From DASSUC01 sp035649895 (GTDB lineage Bacteria > Actinomycetota > Actinomycetes > Mycobacteriales > Micromonosporaceae): DNA of 64,000 nucleotides. Made by a program: the position numbers and the translations under genes. The notes under the pieces were generated by a model. That model worked only from the letters and a program-made list of their open reading frames with translations, made no database searches and had not been told where the DNA came from. Within the stretch, counting starts at the first letter, position 1. Each line of letters begins with the position of its first letter. Below, one piece after another: positions 25,104 to 33,239 of this stretch. The stretch spans positions 62,001 to 126,000 of the forward strand of contig DASRIS010000042.1 in the NCBI GenBank assembly GCA_035649895.1, read 5' to 3'.

Positions 25104-26543
25104 TCAGCCGGGTGTTCGAGCTGGGTAAGCCGGCGCCGGGTACGGCAGCCGGACCACGAACCGCGCCCCGCCCTCGGCCGCGTGCCCGGCCTCGACCGTC
25201 CCGCCCAGCCGCCGCACCAGCCGGGCCGCCAGCGCCAGGCCCAGCCCGCTGCCGACCTTGCGTACCCCGGCGTAGCGCCGCTGCAACGCGCCCCGCTCGA
25301 ACGCCACGGCCAGGTCGTCATCGGTGAAGCCCGGGCCGCCGTCGCGGACCTCGACCAGGCCGGCGGCCGGCTCGCCCCGCACCGCCAGCACCACCGGCGC
25401 CCCGGCCGGAACCACCCGCAGCGCGTTCTCCAGCAGCCCCTCGACCACCTGCCGGACCCGCCCCGGGTCGGTGTGCACGACGACCGGGCCGGGCGGCAGC
25501 TCGGCGCGCAGCACCACGCCGACCGCGGCGCAGCGCCCGCCCCAGGCCTCGGCGATGCCGGCGACCAGCTCGGCCAGGTCGACCGGCAGCGGGGACAGCG
25601 CGAAGTCGGCCGCCTCCAGCCGGGCCAGCGCGAGCAGGTCGGTGACCAGGCGGTCCAGGTGCGCCGCCTCGGCGAGCACGGTCTGCCCGGCCCGCTGCGC
25701 GCCCTCGGCGCCGACCACGCCGTCGGCCAGCGCCTCGGCGTACCCCTTGATGGTTGTCAATGGGGTTCGCAGCTCGTGCGACACCGAGAGCAGGAAGTCG
25801 CGCTGCCGGCCCTCGCTGGTGGCGAGCCTGCCGGCCAGCTCGTTGATGGCGCGGGCCAGGTCGGCGACCTCGACCGGCGGCTCGACCGCAAGGCGGACCC
25901 CGCGGTCCCCGGCGGAGAGCCGGGCCGCGGCGGTGGCCGCGTTGCGGATCGGCCGGGCCAGCCGGCGGGCCAGCAGCGCCCCGGCCCCGGCCCCGGCCAC
26001 CAGCCCGGCGAGCAGCGCGACCCAGAGCCGGCGCCAGGCGGCGCGGGCGGTGCCGGAGTCGATGGGCTGCACCAGCAGCACCGCCGCGCGCCGGCCGATC
26101 GGGCGCCCCTCGACCAGCACCGGCCGGCCCTCGAAGCGCACCCGGCGGCCGGTGACCGGCACCCCGGCCGAGACCTGGGCCACCACCGAGTCGGGCAGGC
26201 CCGGCCGGTCCGGCCGCCCGGCCAGCACCAGCACCACGTCGATACCCTGCTCCCGCAGGTGCGCGGCGAGCCGCTCGTCGAGGGCGTCCAGCCGGGTCCG
26301 GCTCATCACCGCGGCGACCACCGTCGCCTCCTCGGCGAGCGCCTCCCGCCGCTCCTGCTCGGCCGAGCGCAGCGCGAGCGGGAACGCGACGAGCGCGGTC
26401 ACCAGCACCGAGACCACCGCGACGGCGCAGGTCGCCAGGACCGCGCGCGCGGTCAGCGTGTGCAGCGCCCACCCCCGCCCCTGCTCCGGGCGGGCTCGCT
26501 GCACCAGCGACAGCGGCACGGTGAGGTCCTCGGGCCTACGCAT
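25104..26543 (-). CDS. Sensor histidine kinase (OmpR-system type)
   Basis: 479 residues. One membrane helix lies at residues 28-50, an extracytoplasmic domain of about 90 residues follows, then a second helix, a HAMP domain (ARRLARPIRNAATAAARLSAGD in outline), the phospho-acceptor site SVSHELRTPLTTIKGYAEAL (the His is phosphorylated), the N box GLLENALRVVPAGAPV, and the G boxes DGGPGFTDDD and GSGLGLALAARLV. It overlaps the response-regulator stop by 8 bp, so the pair is co-translated. The signal is unknown; the adjacent lipoprotein suggests the cell envelope. Confidence 0.94.
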   Translation of the reverse strand: MRRPEDLTVPLSLVQRARPEQGRGWALHTLTARAVLATCAVAVVSVLVTALVAFPLALRSAEQERREALAEEATVVAAVMSRTRLDALDERLAAHLREQGIDVVLVLAGRPDRPGLPDSVVAQVSAGVPVTGRRVRFEGRPVLVEGRPIGRRAAVLLVQPIDSGTARAAWRRLWVALLAGLVAGAGAGALLARRLARPIRNAATAAARLSAGDRGVRLAVEPPVEVADLARAINELAGRLATSEGRQRDFLLSVSHELRTPLTTIKGYAEALADGVVGAEGAQRAGQTVLAEAAHLDRLVTDLLALARLEAADFALSPLPVDLAELVAGIAEAWGGRCAAVGVVLRAELPPGPVVVHTDPGRVRQVVEGLLENALRVVPAGAPVVLAVRGEPAAGLVEVRDGGPGFTDDDLAVAFERGALQRRYAGVRKVGSGLGLALAARLVRRLGGTVEAGHAAEGGARFVVRLPYPAPAYPARTPG

Positions 26544-27219
26544 CGGCGGTGTACCCCACCCCGCGCACGGTACGGATCACCGCCGCCGCCCCGCCCAGCT
26601 TGCCGCGCACCTGGGCCACGTGGACATCGACGGTACGGGTCCCGGCGTGCGCCGCGTACCCCCACGCGCCGGCCAGCAGCTCCTCCCGGGTGAACACCCG
26701 GCCGGGCCGGCCCATCAGGTAGGCCAGCAGGTCGAACTCGGTCTGGGTGAGGACCACCGGCGCACCGTCCACAGTGACCGTACGCCGGGCCGGGTCCAGC
26801 ACCACCGGCCCGACCCGGCGCGGCCGCTCGGCGTCGGTGGGCGCGCCGGCCGTCCGGCGCAGCACGGCCCGCACCCGGGCCACCAGCTCCCGCGGGCTGA
26901 ACGGCTTGGTCACGTAGTCGTCCGCGCCCAGCTCCAGCCCGACCACCCGGTCCACCTCGTCGTCGCGCGCGGTGAGGAAGATGACCGGGGTCCAGTCGCC
27001 GGACTCGCGCAGCCGCCGGCACACGGCCATCCCGTCCAGCCCGGGCAGCGCGATGTCCAGCACGCAGGCGACCGGCCGCAGCTTGCGGGCTGCCGCGAGG
27101 CCCGCGGTGCCGTCGTACTCGACGTGCACGCCGAAGCCGTCCCGCGCCAGGTAGAGCCGCACCAGGTCGGCGATCGGCCGCTCGTCCTCGACCACCAGCA
27201 CCAGGCCCTTGTCCGTCAC
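26536..27219 (-). CDS. OmpR/PhoB-family response regulator
   Basis: 227 residues from GTG 27219; an ATG at 27240 would add seven residues. Receiver domain: acidic pair in VVEDERP, phospho-acceptor Asp in CVLDIALPGLDG, Thr in FLTARDD, Lys in DYVTKPFSP. The C-terminal winged helix (LTQTEFDLLAYLMGRPGRVFTREELL, then RTVDVHVAQVRGKLG) binds DNA. It partners the histidine kinase encoded just downstream and is the first gene of the three-gene operon. Target genes cannot be read from the sequence. Confidence 0.95.
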   Translation of the reverse strand: MTDKGLVLVVEDERPIADLVRLYLARDGFGVHVEYDGTAGLAAARKLRPVACVLDIALPGLDGMAVCRRLRESGDWTPVIFLTARDDEVDRVVGLELGADDYVTKPFSPRELVARVRAVLRRTAGAPTDAERPRRVGPVVLDPARRTVTVDGAPVVLTQTEFDLLAYLMGRPGRVFTREELLAGAWGYAAHAGTRTVDVHVAQVRGKLGGAAAVIRTVRGVGYTADA

Positions 27220-27276
27220 CGGCCCATCATCGCGGCCCACCGCGACCGGTCAGGTACGGGCCAGGTAAGGGCGGTG

Positions 27277-28440
27277 TCAGAGCAGCTCAAGGATTGTCGC
27301 GTTGGCCATGCCCCCGCCCTCGCACATGGTCTGCAGGCCGTAGCGGATCCCGTGGTCGTGCTGGTAGTGCAGCAGGGTCGTCATGATCCGGGCACCCGAG
27401 GCGCCGAGCGGGTGGCCCAGGGCGATGGCGCCGCCGCGCGGGTTCAGCCGGGCCGGGTCGGCCCCGGTCTCCGCGAGCCACGCCAGGGGCACCGGCGCGA
27501 ACGCCTCGTTCACCTCGTACACCCCGATGTCGGCCAGACTGAGCCCGGCGCGGCGCAGGGCCTTGGCGGTGGCCGGGATCGGGGCGGTGAGCATGACCAC
27601 CGGGTCGTCGGCGGCCACCACCGCGGTGTGCACCCGGGCCAGCGGGCGCAGCCCGTGCGCCGCCGCCCACTCCGACGTGGTCACCGCGAGCGCGGCGGCG
27701 CCGTCGGAGATCTGCGAGGCGGAGCCGGCGGTGACCACGCCGTCCGGCCGGAACGGGGTGGGCAGCTCGGCGAGGCGCGCCAGCGAGGTGTCCCGGCGCA
27801 CGCCCTCATCGGCGGCGACCCCGGCCACCGGCGCGAGCTCGGCGTCGAGCTCGCCGGCGTCCTGCGCCGCGGCGGCCCGCTCGTGGCTGGCCAGGCTGTA
27901 CTCGTCCAGCCGGCGCCGGGACAGCCCCCACCGCCGGGCCATCACCTCCGCGCCGACCCCCTGGTTGAAGGGGACCGTCGCGCCTTCGGCGAAGCCGTCG
28001 GCGCCGGCGTAGCGCGCGTGCACCGCCGGCCCGAACGGCTGGCCGACGCCCTCGGAGACCGAGGAGCTCAACGGCACCCGGGTCATCGACTCCACGCCGC
28101 CGGCCACCACCAGGTCCACCTGGCCGGCGACGACCGCGGCGGCGGCGAAGTGCACGGCCTGCTGGCTCGAGCCGCACTGCCGGTCGAGCGTGGTGCCGGG
28201 CACCGACTCCGGCCAGCCCGCCGCCAGCACGGCGTTGCGCGCCACGTTCCACGACTGCTCGCCGACCTGCATCACGCAGCCCCAGACCACGTCGTCGACG
28301 TCGGCCGGGTCCAGCGCGAGGCGCTCGGCGAGGGCGCGCAGCACGTGCGCGGACAGGTCGACCGGGTGCACCTCGGCCAGACCGCCCTTGCGCCGGCCGA
28401 CCGGCGTCCGGACGGCGCCGACGATAACGGCGTCACGCAT
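27277..28440 (-). CDS. Acetyl-CoA C-acyltransferase (thiolase)
   Basis: 387 residues from ATG 28440 (MRDAVIVGAVRTPVGRRKGG); the open frame upstream to 28539 lacks family similarity. Catalytic residues are visible: the nucleophile in TLDRQCGSSQQAVHF, the NEAFAPVPLAW loop, the His in GGAIALGHPLGASGAR and the second Cys in LQTMCEGGGMANATI. It catalyses thiolytic cleavage or Claisen condensation of 3-ketoacyl-CoA in fatty acid or sterol side-chain breakdown. A tandem quasi-palindromic operator-like repeat lies 8-44 bp before the start, suggesting control by a TetR-type fatty-acid regulator (inference). The gene is monocistronic. Confidence 0.93.
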   Translation of the reverse strand: MRDAVIVGAVRTPVGRRKGGLAEVHPVDLSAHVLRALAERLALDPADVDDVVWGCVMQVGEQSWNVARNAVLAAGWPESVPGTTLDRQCGSSQQAVHFAAAAVVAGQVDLVVAGGVESMTRVPLSSSVSEGVGQPFGPAVHARYAGADGFAEGATVPFNQGVGAEVMARRWGLSRRRLDEYSLASHERAAAAQDAGELDAELAPVAGVAADEGVRRDTSLARLAELPTPFRPDGVVTAGSASQISDGAAALAVTTSEWAAAHGLRPLARVHTAVVAADDPVVMLTAPIPATAKALRRAGLSLADIGVYEVNEAFAPVPLAWLAETGADPARLNPRGGAIALGHPLGASGARIMTTLLHYQHDHGIRYGLQTMCEGGGMANATILELL

Positions 28441-28447
28441 GGCCTTC

Positions 28448-28484
28448 GTTACTCCCGTGTAGCTGAGGTTACTCCTGGGTAGCT
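28448..28484 (-). promoter_or_regulatory. Tandem operator-like repeat upstream of the thiolase gene
   Basis: Two 17-bp copies, GTTACTCCCGTGTAGCT (28448-28464) and GTTACTCCTGGGTAGCT (28468-28484), match at 15 positions and are spaced 20 bp, about two helical turns, apart. Each is a quasi-palindrome centred on TACTC-N2-GxGTA. They lie between the divergent thiolase and PH-domain genes. The form suggests side-by-side binding of a TetR-like dimer. Confidence 0.55.
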
Positions 28485-28519
28485 TGGGCTCGCTGCCGAT
28501 GCTACGCCATCCTTGGGCC

Positions 28520-29077
28520 ATGGAACTGCGTAGCGGCACCCCGACCGGTGACGGGCGGTACGACGACGCGAAGGGCTCGCCGCCTGCGCCGGCCGGCCCG
28601 GTCGATGCAGTCGACCCGGTCGACCCGGTCGGCCCGGCCGGTCAGGCCGGGCGAGGCGGTCCAGGAGGGGCGGCCCAGTGGCGGGTCGACTCCGGCCGCA
28701 CCATGCTCAAACTGGTGGCGGCGGTGCTGTTCGTGCTGACCGGCGTGTTCTTCGGAGCGGCGGACCCGCCCCGCCTGGCGCTCGCGCTCGTGGTCGCCGC
28801 CGGGTTCGCCGCCTTCGCCCTGCGGGACCTGCTGGTGCCGGTGCGCCTCACCGCTGACTACGACGGGGTCACCCTGGTCACCGGCTTCGCTCACCGTCGC
28901 CGGCTGGCCTGGTCGCAGATCGAGCGGGTACGCGTCGACGTCCGCCCCCGCCTGGGCACCCGCTCGGAGCTGCTGGAGATCGACACTGGCGAGTCGCTGC
29001 ACCTCTTCAACGCGCACGAGCTGGGCGCACCGGTGGCGGATGTGGCGGAGACGCTGACCCAGCTGCGTACCGGGTGA
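28520..29077 (+). CDS. Membrane protein with bacterial PH domain
   Basis: 185 residues from the ATG at 28520 (MELRSGTPTG). An N-terminal low-complexity stretch contains four DPV/GPV repeats. Two hydrophobic helices (residues 65-110) follow, then a small beta-rich domain (TADYDGVTLVTGFAHRRRLAWSQIERVRV in outline) characteristic of the bacterial PH domain found in CFP-6-type mycobacterial antigens. The function is unknown, probably membrane-associated. It is divergent from the thiolase across the operator-like repeat, so both could share regulation. Confidence 0.78.
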   Translation: MELRSGTPTGDGRYDDAKGSPPAPAGPVDAVDPVDPVGPAGQAGRGGPGGAAQWRVDSGRTMLKLVAAVLFVLTGVFFGAADPPRLALALVVAAGFAAFALRDLLVPVRLTADYDGVTLVTGFAHRRRLAWSQIERVRVDVRPRLGTRSELLEIDTGESLHLFNAHELGAPVADVAETLTQLRTG

Positions 29078-29293
29078 GCTCGGGTGGTGGGCTGTTCGGT
29101 ACCGAGCCCCGCCGGCAGCGCGACCGCACATCTGGTGTACGGGATCGTGATCTTCGTGGGGGCGCGCAGGGGCGACGGGAGGCAGGGGCGAGATGGTGGG
29201 AACGTGTGATCCTTGGCTCCGCTCCCTCGGGCCCGGGTGCGTGCGTAAGGCTCGATGCGGGCTCCGTCAGTACGGCTGACGCTGGCGGGTGAG

Positions 29294-30217
29294 CTAGGTG
29301 AGTGCCGCGGTCCGGGCCAGGGTCAGCGCGACCAGCACCACCACCACGGCCGCGCACACCAGCACCTGGACCGCGGTCCGGCGCTCCTTCGGCGCGTACG
29401 CGAGGCCGAGCGCGACTATGGCTCCCCACACCAGCCCACCCAGGTGGCCGGCGATCGAGATGCCGGGGATCGCGAAGGTGAAGACCAGGTTCAGCACGAG
29501 CACCGGCACCACCGCCGAGGTGTCCCGCCCGAGCCGCTTGAGCACCACGAAGATCGCCCCGAACAGGCCGAAGATGGCGCCGGAGGCGCCGGCGGTGAGC
29601 CCGTCCTGCTGGCCGAAGTAGTAGACGGCCACGCTGCCGCCGAGCCCGGCGAGCAGGTAGAGGGCGAGGAAGCGGAACGGTCCGAGCACGTACTCAAGGT
29701 CCCGGCCGAGCACCCACAGCGCCCACATGTTCAGCAGCAGGTGCACCAGGCCGTAGTGCAGGAACATCGAGGTGACCATGCGGTAGTACTCTCCGCCGGC
29801 CACCCCTTCGACCACCGCGACGACCGGGCCACCGGCGGTCTCGGTGAAGATGGCGGGCCGCGGCACCAGCGCACCCCACAGGTGCAGCGGGGTAACCGTC
29901 CCGGCGATGCCGCCGAACCCGCCGCCGGCCAGGCCGCCGCCCCGCTCCGTGGCCACGGCGAGCAGCATCAACAGGACGTTGAGCCCGATCAGGGTGAGGG
30001 TGACGTACCCCTGCCGGCCCGCGGCGCTGCCGCCGAACGCTGTACGCGGCGGCCGGATCGAGCGGCGCCCCTCAGCAACGCACTCCGGGCACTGGTGACC
30101 GACCGATGCGTCCCGCATGCAGTCGGGGCAGATCGGCCGGTCGCACCGCGTGCATCGGACGTACGTCTCCCGTGACGGATGGCGGTAGCAGACCGGGACC
30201 GACACGGGTTGAGCCAT
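29294..30217 (-). CDS. Rhomboid-family intramembrane serine protease
   Basis: 307 residues. The first 50 residues form a B-box-like zinc finger (CYRHPSRETYVRCTRC, CPDCM, HQCPEC), a common N-terminal extension in actinobacterial rhomboids. Six or seven membrane helices follow. The catalytic Ser is in GLTAGASGAIFGLFG, the catalytic His in GHLGGLVWG, and the HLLLNMWALWVLG helix is conserved. Rhomboids cleave within membrane-spanning segments; the substrate is unknown. The ATG lies 7 nt from a TACGCT -10 hexamer (minus strand, 30230-30225), suggesting a leaderless mRNA. Confidence 0.94.
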   Translation of the reverse strand: MAQPVSVPVCYRHPSRETYVRCTRCDRPICPDCMRDASVGHQCPECVAEGRRSIRPPRTAFGGSAAGRQGYVTLTLIGLNVLLMLLAVATERGGGLAGGGFGGIAGTVTPLHLWGALVPRPAIFTETAGGPVVAVVEGVAGGEYYRMVTSMFLHYGLVHLLLNMWALWVLGRDLEYVLGPFRFLALYLLAGLGGSVAVYYFGQQDGLTAGASGAIFGLFGAIFVVLKRLGRDTSAVVPVLVLNLVFTFAIPGISIAGHLGGLVWGAIVALGLAYAPKERRTAVQVLVCAAVVVVLVALTLARTAALT

Positions 30218-30256
30218 GAGGGCAAGCGTACGTGGCGTTGTGGTCTACCCGCCGAC

Positions 30257-30790
30257 CTACGCGATCTCCACGCGCTCCAGCACCACGTCCTGGCGCGGCC
30301 GGTCGCCGGGGCCGGTCTCGGTGTTGGCGATCGCGTCGACCACCCGCTGCGAGTCCTCGTCCGCGACCTGCCCGAAGATGGTGTGCTTGCCGTTGAGCCA
30401 GGTGGTGGGCGCCACCGAGATGAAGAACTGCGAGCCGTTGGTGCCCCGGCCATCGCGCGACTTGCCGGAGTTCGCCATGGCCAGCAGGTACGGCTGGTTG
30501 AAGGACAGGTCCGGGTGGATCTCGTCATCGAACTGGTAGCCCGGGCCGCCGCGTCCGGTGCCGGTGGGGTCGCCTGCCTGGATCATGAACCCCGCGATGA
30601 CCCGGTGGAACACGGTGCCGTCGTAGAACGGTCCGCTGCCTGGCGATCCGGTGCGCGGGTCGGTGTACTCGCGCTTGCCCTCGGCCAGCTCCACGAAGTT
30701 GCGGACGGTCCGCGGCGCGTGGTCGGGGAAGAGCTGGACCCGGATGGGGCCCGCGGAGGTTCGCAGTGTCGCGTACAGGGCGTCGGCCAC
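30257..30790 (-). CDS. Cyclophilin-type peptidyl-prolyl cis-trans isomerase
   Basis: 177 residues, a single cytoplasmic cyclophilin domain. Active-site motifs are VFHRVIAGFMIQAGDP (catalytic Arg), MANSGKS, GSQFFISVAPT and LNGKHTIFGQV. It speeds proline isomerisation during protein folding. GTG start with GGAG 5 nt upstream. It ends 40 bp before the rhomboid start; the latter appears to have its own promoter. Confidence 0.96.
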   Translation of the reverse strand: MADALYATLRTSAGPIRVQLFPDHAPRTVRNFVELAEGKREYTDPRTGSPGSGPFYDGTVFHRVIAGFMIQAGDPTGTGRGGPGYQFDDEIHPDLSFNQPYLLAMANSGKSRDGRGTNGSQFFISVAPTTWLNGKHTIFGQVADEDSQRVVDAIANTETGPGDRPRQDVVLERVEIA

Positions 30791-30984
30791 GTCGGCTCCT
30801 TATCGGTTGGCGGTCAGATGTGCTCAGGTTGAGGATCGGCGCCACGCCGCCCGGCCAATGAGGTTTGTCGCCCGAGTCGGCGAGGTAGTTCTGCCGGTAA
30901 GGATCCTGCCATGTGGCCGTTCCGGTGGTACGGACGCACCCGGCGGGGGAGGATGACGCTGAGGAGTACAAGGGAGGTGTTGGC

Positions 30985-31587
30985 GTGATGAGAATCCGGC
31001 GCCGTCGGGCGCTCACCCACGCCCAGCTCATGCGCCGTGAGCTCGGTGAAGGCATGGACCACATGAGGCTGGCCGCGGTGCACGCCGCGGGCGGCATGGG
31101 CGCGGCGGTCTCCCCAGCCATGGGCCGGGTGCGCGGCGCCGCGGCGGACGCGGCGGTGGCTGCGGTCGCGCCGCTCGCCACCGTGGCCAGGGATGGTTCC
31201 CGGCAAGCCAGGAAGGCGCAGATGAAGATGATGAGGAAGCAGACCAGGGCCGCATCGCGGAGCCGGTGGCCGAAGCTCGTTGGCCTGCTCGCAACGGGCG
31301 TCGCGGTGGGCGCCGGAGTGGCCTACGCTCGCCGCCGCAGCCAGCAGCACCAGTGGGAAGACTACGAGTCCGGCGCCGGTCTCACCTCGGTACCCTCGGC
31401 CACGGGGTCCATGGTGGACAGTGCAACGGACACGACCGCCGACGCGCTGCGCACCGGCGGTGACAAGGCTTCGGCGACGGCCGAGCGGGCGGCCGACAAG
31501 GTCGAGCGGGCCGGTGACAAGGCCGCTGACACGGCCGACGACCTGGTCAGCCGGAGCGGCACCTCCTCCCGTAACAGCCGCACCTGA
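30985..31587 (+). CDS. Small membrane protein, DUF5324-like, unknown function
   Basis: 200 residues from a GTG at 30985 with GGGAGG 7 nt upstream; an ATG follows immediately. The basic N-terminus (RIRRRRALTHAQLMRREL) leads to Ala-rich amphipathic helices, one membrane helix (LVGLLATGVAVGAGVAYARRR, near residue 115) and a charged C-terminal tail in which the units ERAADKVERAGDKAADTADD repeat. The pattern resembles DUF5324 proteins of actinomycetes, and the tail resembles late-embryogenesis/apolipoprotein-like helices. Family assignment is tentative. It is convergent with corA across a good terminator. Confidence 0.65.
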   Translation: MMRIRRRRALTHAQLMRRELGEGMDHMRLAAVHAAGGMGAAVSPAMGRVRGAAADAAVAAVAPLATVARDGSRQARKAQMKMMRKQTRAASRSRWPKLVGLLATGVAVGAGVAYARRRSQQHQWEDYESGAGLTSVPSATGSMVDSATDTTADALRTGGDKASATAERAADKVERAGDKAADTADDLVSRSGTSSRNSRT

Positions 31588-31635
31588 CCTGCTGACCCGC
31601 TACAACCGCTAACCGTTACACCGCTCGACGTCTCG

Positions 31636-31672
31636 GTGGTCCGGGCGCCTGCAAGGGGGCCGCCCGGACCAC
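31636..31672. terminator. Bidirectional hairpin between convergent genes
   Basis: Perfect 12-bp stem GTGGTCCGGGCG / CGCCCGGACCAC with a 13-nt loop. It lies 48 bp after the plus-strand membrane-protein gene and 31 bp after corA in the other direction, so it can end both transcripts. Confidence 0.7.
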
Positions 31673-31702
31673 TGGTGGTCCGCTGCCTTCTCCGGCCGCT
31701 GG

Positions 31703-32863
31703 CTACAGCCAGCCGGAGCGGCGGAAGAGCCGGTAGAGGGCGAGAGCCGAGACCACCATGATCCCGAGGATGACCGGGTAGCCGTACCGCATCTTCAGCT
31801 CCGGCATGTACTCGAAGTTCATCCCGTAGACCCCCGCGATCGCGGTCTGCACCGCGGCGATGGCCGCCCACGCGGCGATCTTGCGCATGTCGTTGTTCTG
31901 GTCCACCGTGACCTGGGCCAGGCGGGCCGCGAGGATCGAGTGCAGCAGGTCGTCGGCGGCCTGCACCTGCTCGGCGGTCCGGGTGAGGTGGTCCAGCACG
32001 TCGTGGAAGTACCGGCGTAGCCGCGGCGGCACGCCGGAGTCCTCGGCGACGAGCGTCGCGAACGGGCGCTGCAGCGGCACCACCGTCCGGCGGAACTCCA
32101 CCAGCTCCCGCTTGAGCTGGTAGATCTGCTGGACCCGGCCACCGGCAGTCCGGGAGAACACCTCCTCCTCCAGCTCGTCCAGGTCCTCCTCGATCCGGTC
32201 GGCCACGTCCAGGTAGAGGTCGACGACGTGGTCGGTGACGGCGTACGCGACCGCCCACGGCCCCTGCCGGAGCAGCTCCGCCTTGCCCTCCAGCCCGGCG
32301 CGGACCGGCGCCAGCCGGCAGGCGCCGCCGTGGCGTACGGTGATCACGAAGTGGTCGCCGATGAAGAGCATCAGGTGTCCGGTCTCGACCACCTCGGAGG
32401 TCTCGGTCAGCTCGGCGTGCTCGACGTAGCGGGCGGTGCGCATCGCCAGGAACGTGACCTCGGTGCCGAACTGTTCGAGCTTCGGGCGCTGGCCCGCGTG
32501 GACCGCGTCCTCCGCGGCCAGCTCGTGCAGGCCGAACGCGTGGGCGATGCCGGTCATCTCGGCCTCGTCCGGCTCATGCAGGCCGAGCCAGACAAACCCC
32601 TGTCCGGAGGCGCGGGCCAGCTCCAGCGCCTGGGTGTAGGGCGGGGCGTCGGGCAGCCGCGCGCCGTTGACGTAGACCCCGTAGTCCACGACCGCGCTGC
32701 GACCCGACGTGGCTGCTGCCGCCTTGCCGGCCGGGGTGGGCGCTGCCGAGGCCCACATCCGGCTCACCGCCCGGACCGGGGACGCCCAGGTCCGGGAGGG
32801 AGTACGTTCCGCCCGGTCCACTATTGACCCCCTCATTCCGCTGGCGTCTCCCTCCGCCGGCAT
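31703..32863 (-). CDS. corA: CorA-family magnesium/cobalt transporter
   Basis: 386 residues. The cytoplasmic domain runs to about residue 325 with the long stalk helices. Two C-terminal membrane helices flank the family signature YGMNFE (GMN motif, selectivity loop) near residue 350, and the protein ends in RLFRRSGWL. CorA forms pentameric divalent-cation channels. The first 55 residues are a low-complexity extension. ATG 32863 is used because a TAGGCT -10 lies 8 nt upstream (leaderless); ATG 32836 is an alternative. A perfect 7-bp palindrome about 85-103 bp upstream may be an operator. Confidence 0.93.
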   Translation of the reverse strand: MPAEGDASGMRGSIVDRAERTPSRTWASPVRAVSRMWASAAPTPAGKAAAATSGRSAVVDYGVYVNGARLPDAPPYTQALELARASGQGFVWLGLHEPDEAEMTGIAHAFGLHELAAEDAVHAGQRPKLEQFGTEVTFLAMRTARYVEHAELTETSEVVETGHLMLFIGDHFVITVRHGGACRLAPVRAGLEGKAELLRQGPWAVAYAVTDHVVDLYLDVADRIEEDLDELEEEVFSRTAGGRVQQIYQLKRELVEFRRTVVPLQRPFATLVAEDSGVPPRLRRYFHDVLDHLTRTAEQVQAADDLLHSILAARLAQVTVDQNNDMRKIAAWAAIAAVQTAIAGVYGMNFEYMPELKMRYGYPVILGIMVVSALALYRLFRRSGWL

Positions 32864-32947
32864 GCCGCCGCAGCCTATGCCAGGGGAAGGGCCTTGGCCC
32901 GGACAGTCCCAGCTGCCGGGCGCGCCGGTCGGAGGCCGCCGCTTGCC

Positions 32948-32966
32948 CTTAGGAACGAGTCCTAAG
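32948..32966. promoter_or_regulatory. Operator-like palindrome upstream of corA
   Basis: CTTAGGA-N5-TCCTAAG is a perfect 19-bp dyad. It lies 85-103 bp upstream of the corA start in a non-coding stretch of otherwise GC-rich DNA. The size and symmetry fit a dimeric regulator; the regulator is unknown. Confidence 0.4.
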
Positions 32967-33028
32967 AAACGGGCCGTCGCTTGTCAGCCGGGAGTTGTAT
33001 GGAACAGCCGGGAGCGGTGCAGAGGATG

Positions 33029-33082
33029 GCGCTGGGTGGGCCGGCCGCTCCGGGGGGATGGAGCGAACGGCCCACCCAGCGC
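33029..33082 (-). terminator. Long hairpin between the aminotransferase and corA genes
   Basis: Perfect 15-bp stem (33029-33043 with 33068-33082, arm GCGCTGGGTGGGCCG) around a 24-nt loop in which CGCTCC and GGAGCG can form a further 6-bp stem. It probably blocks read-through from the aminotransferase gene into corA. Confidence 0.65.
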
Positions 33083-33200
33083 TATCGGGGGGCGGGGTAG
33101 TGCCTTGTACACCCGGGCACCCGCGCACGGGTAAGCATGTCGGCTGCATTGTGATTTATCAACTGCCGACCCGGTGTCCCCCGTCCGGGTGTTTCTCAGA

Positions 33201-33220
33201 TCTGTCAGAAAACTGACAGA
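33201..33220 (-). terminator. Hairpin just after the aminotransferase gene
   Basis: Perfect 8-bp stem TCTGTCAG / CTGACAGA with an AAAA loop, 20 bp downstream of the aminotransferase stop in its own direction. An operator role is the alternative. Confidence 0.55.
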
Positions 33221-33239
33221 CAACGGCCGTCTGGCCGGG

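Noticed and set aside
25324..28482. 1052-codon plus-strand open frame over the kinase, response regulator and thiolase
   Set aside because: Antisense to three well-supported genes; composition is Arg/Ser/Pro low complexity.
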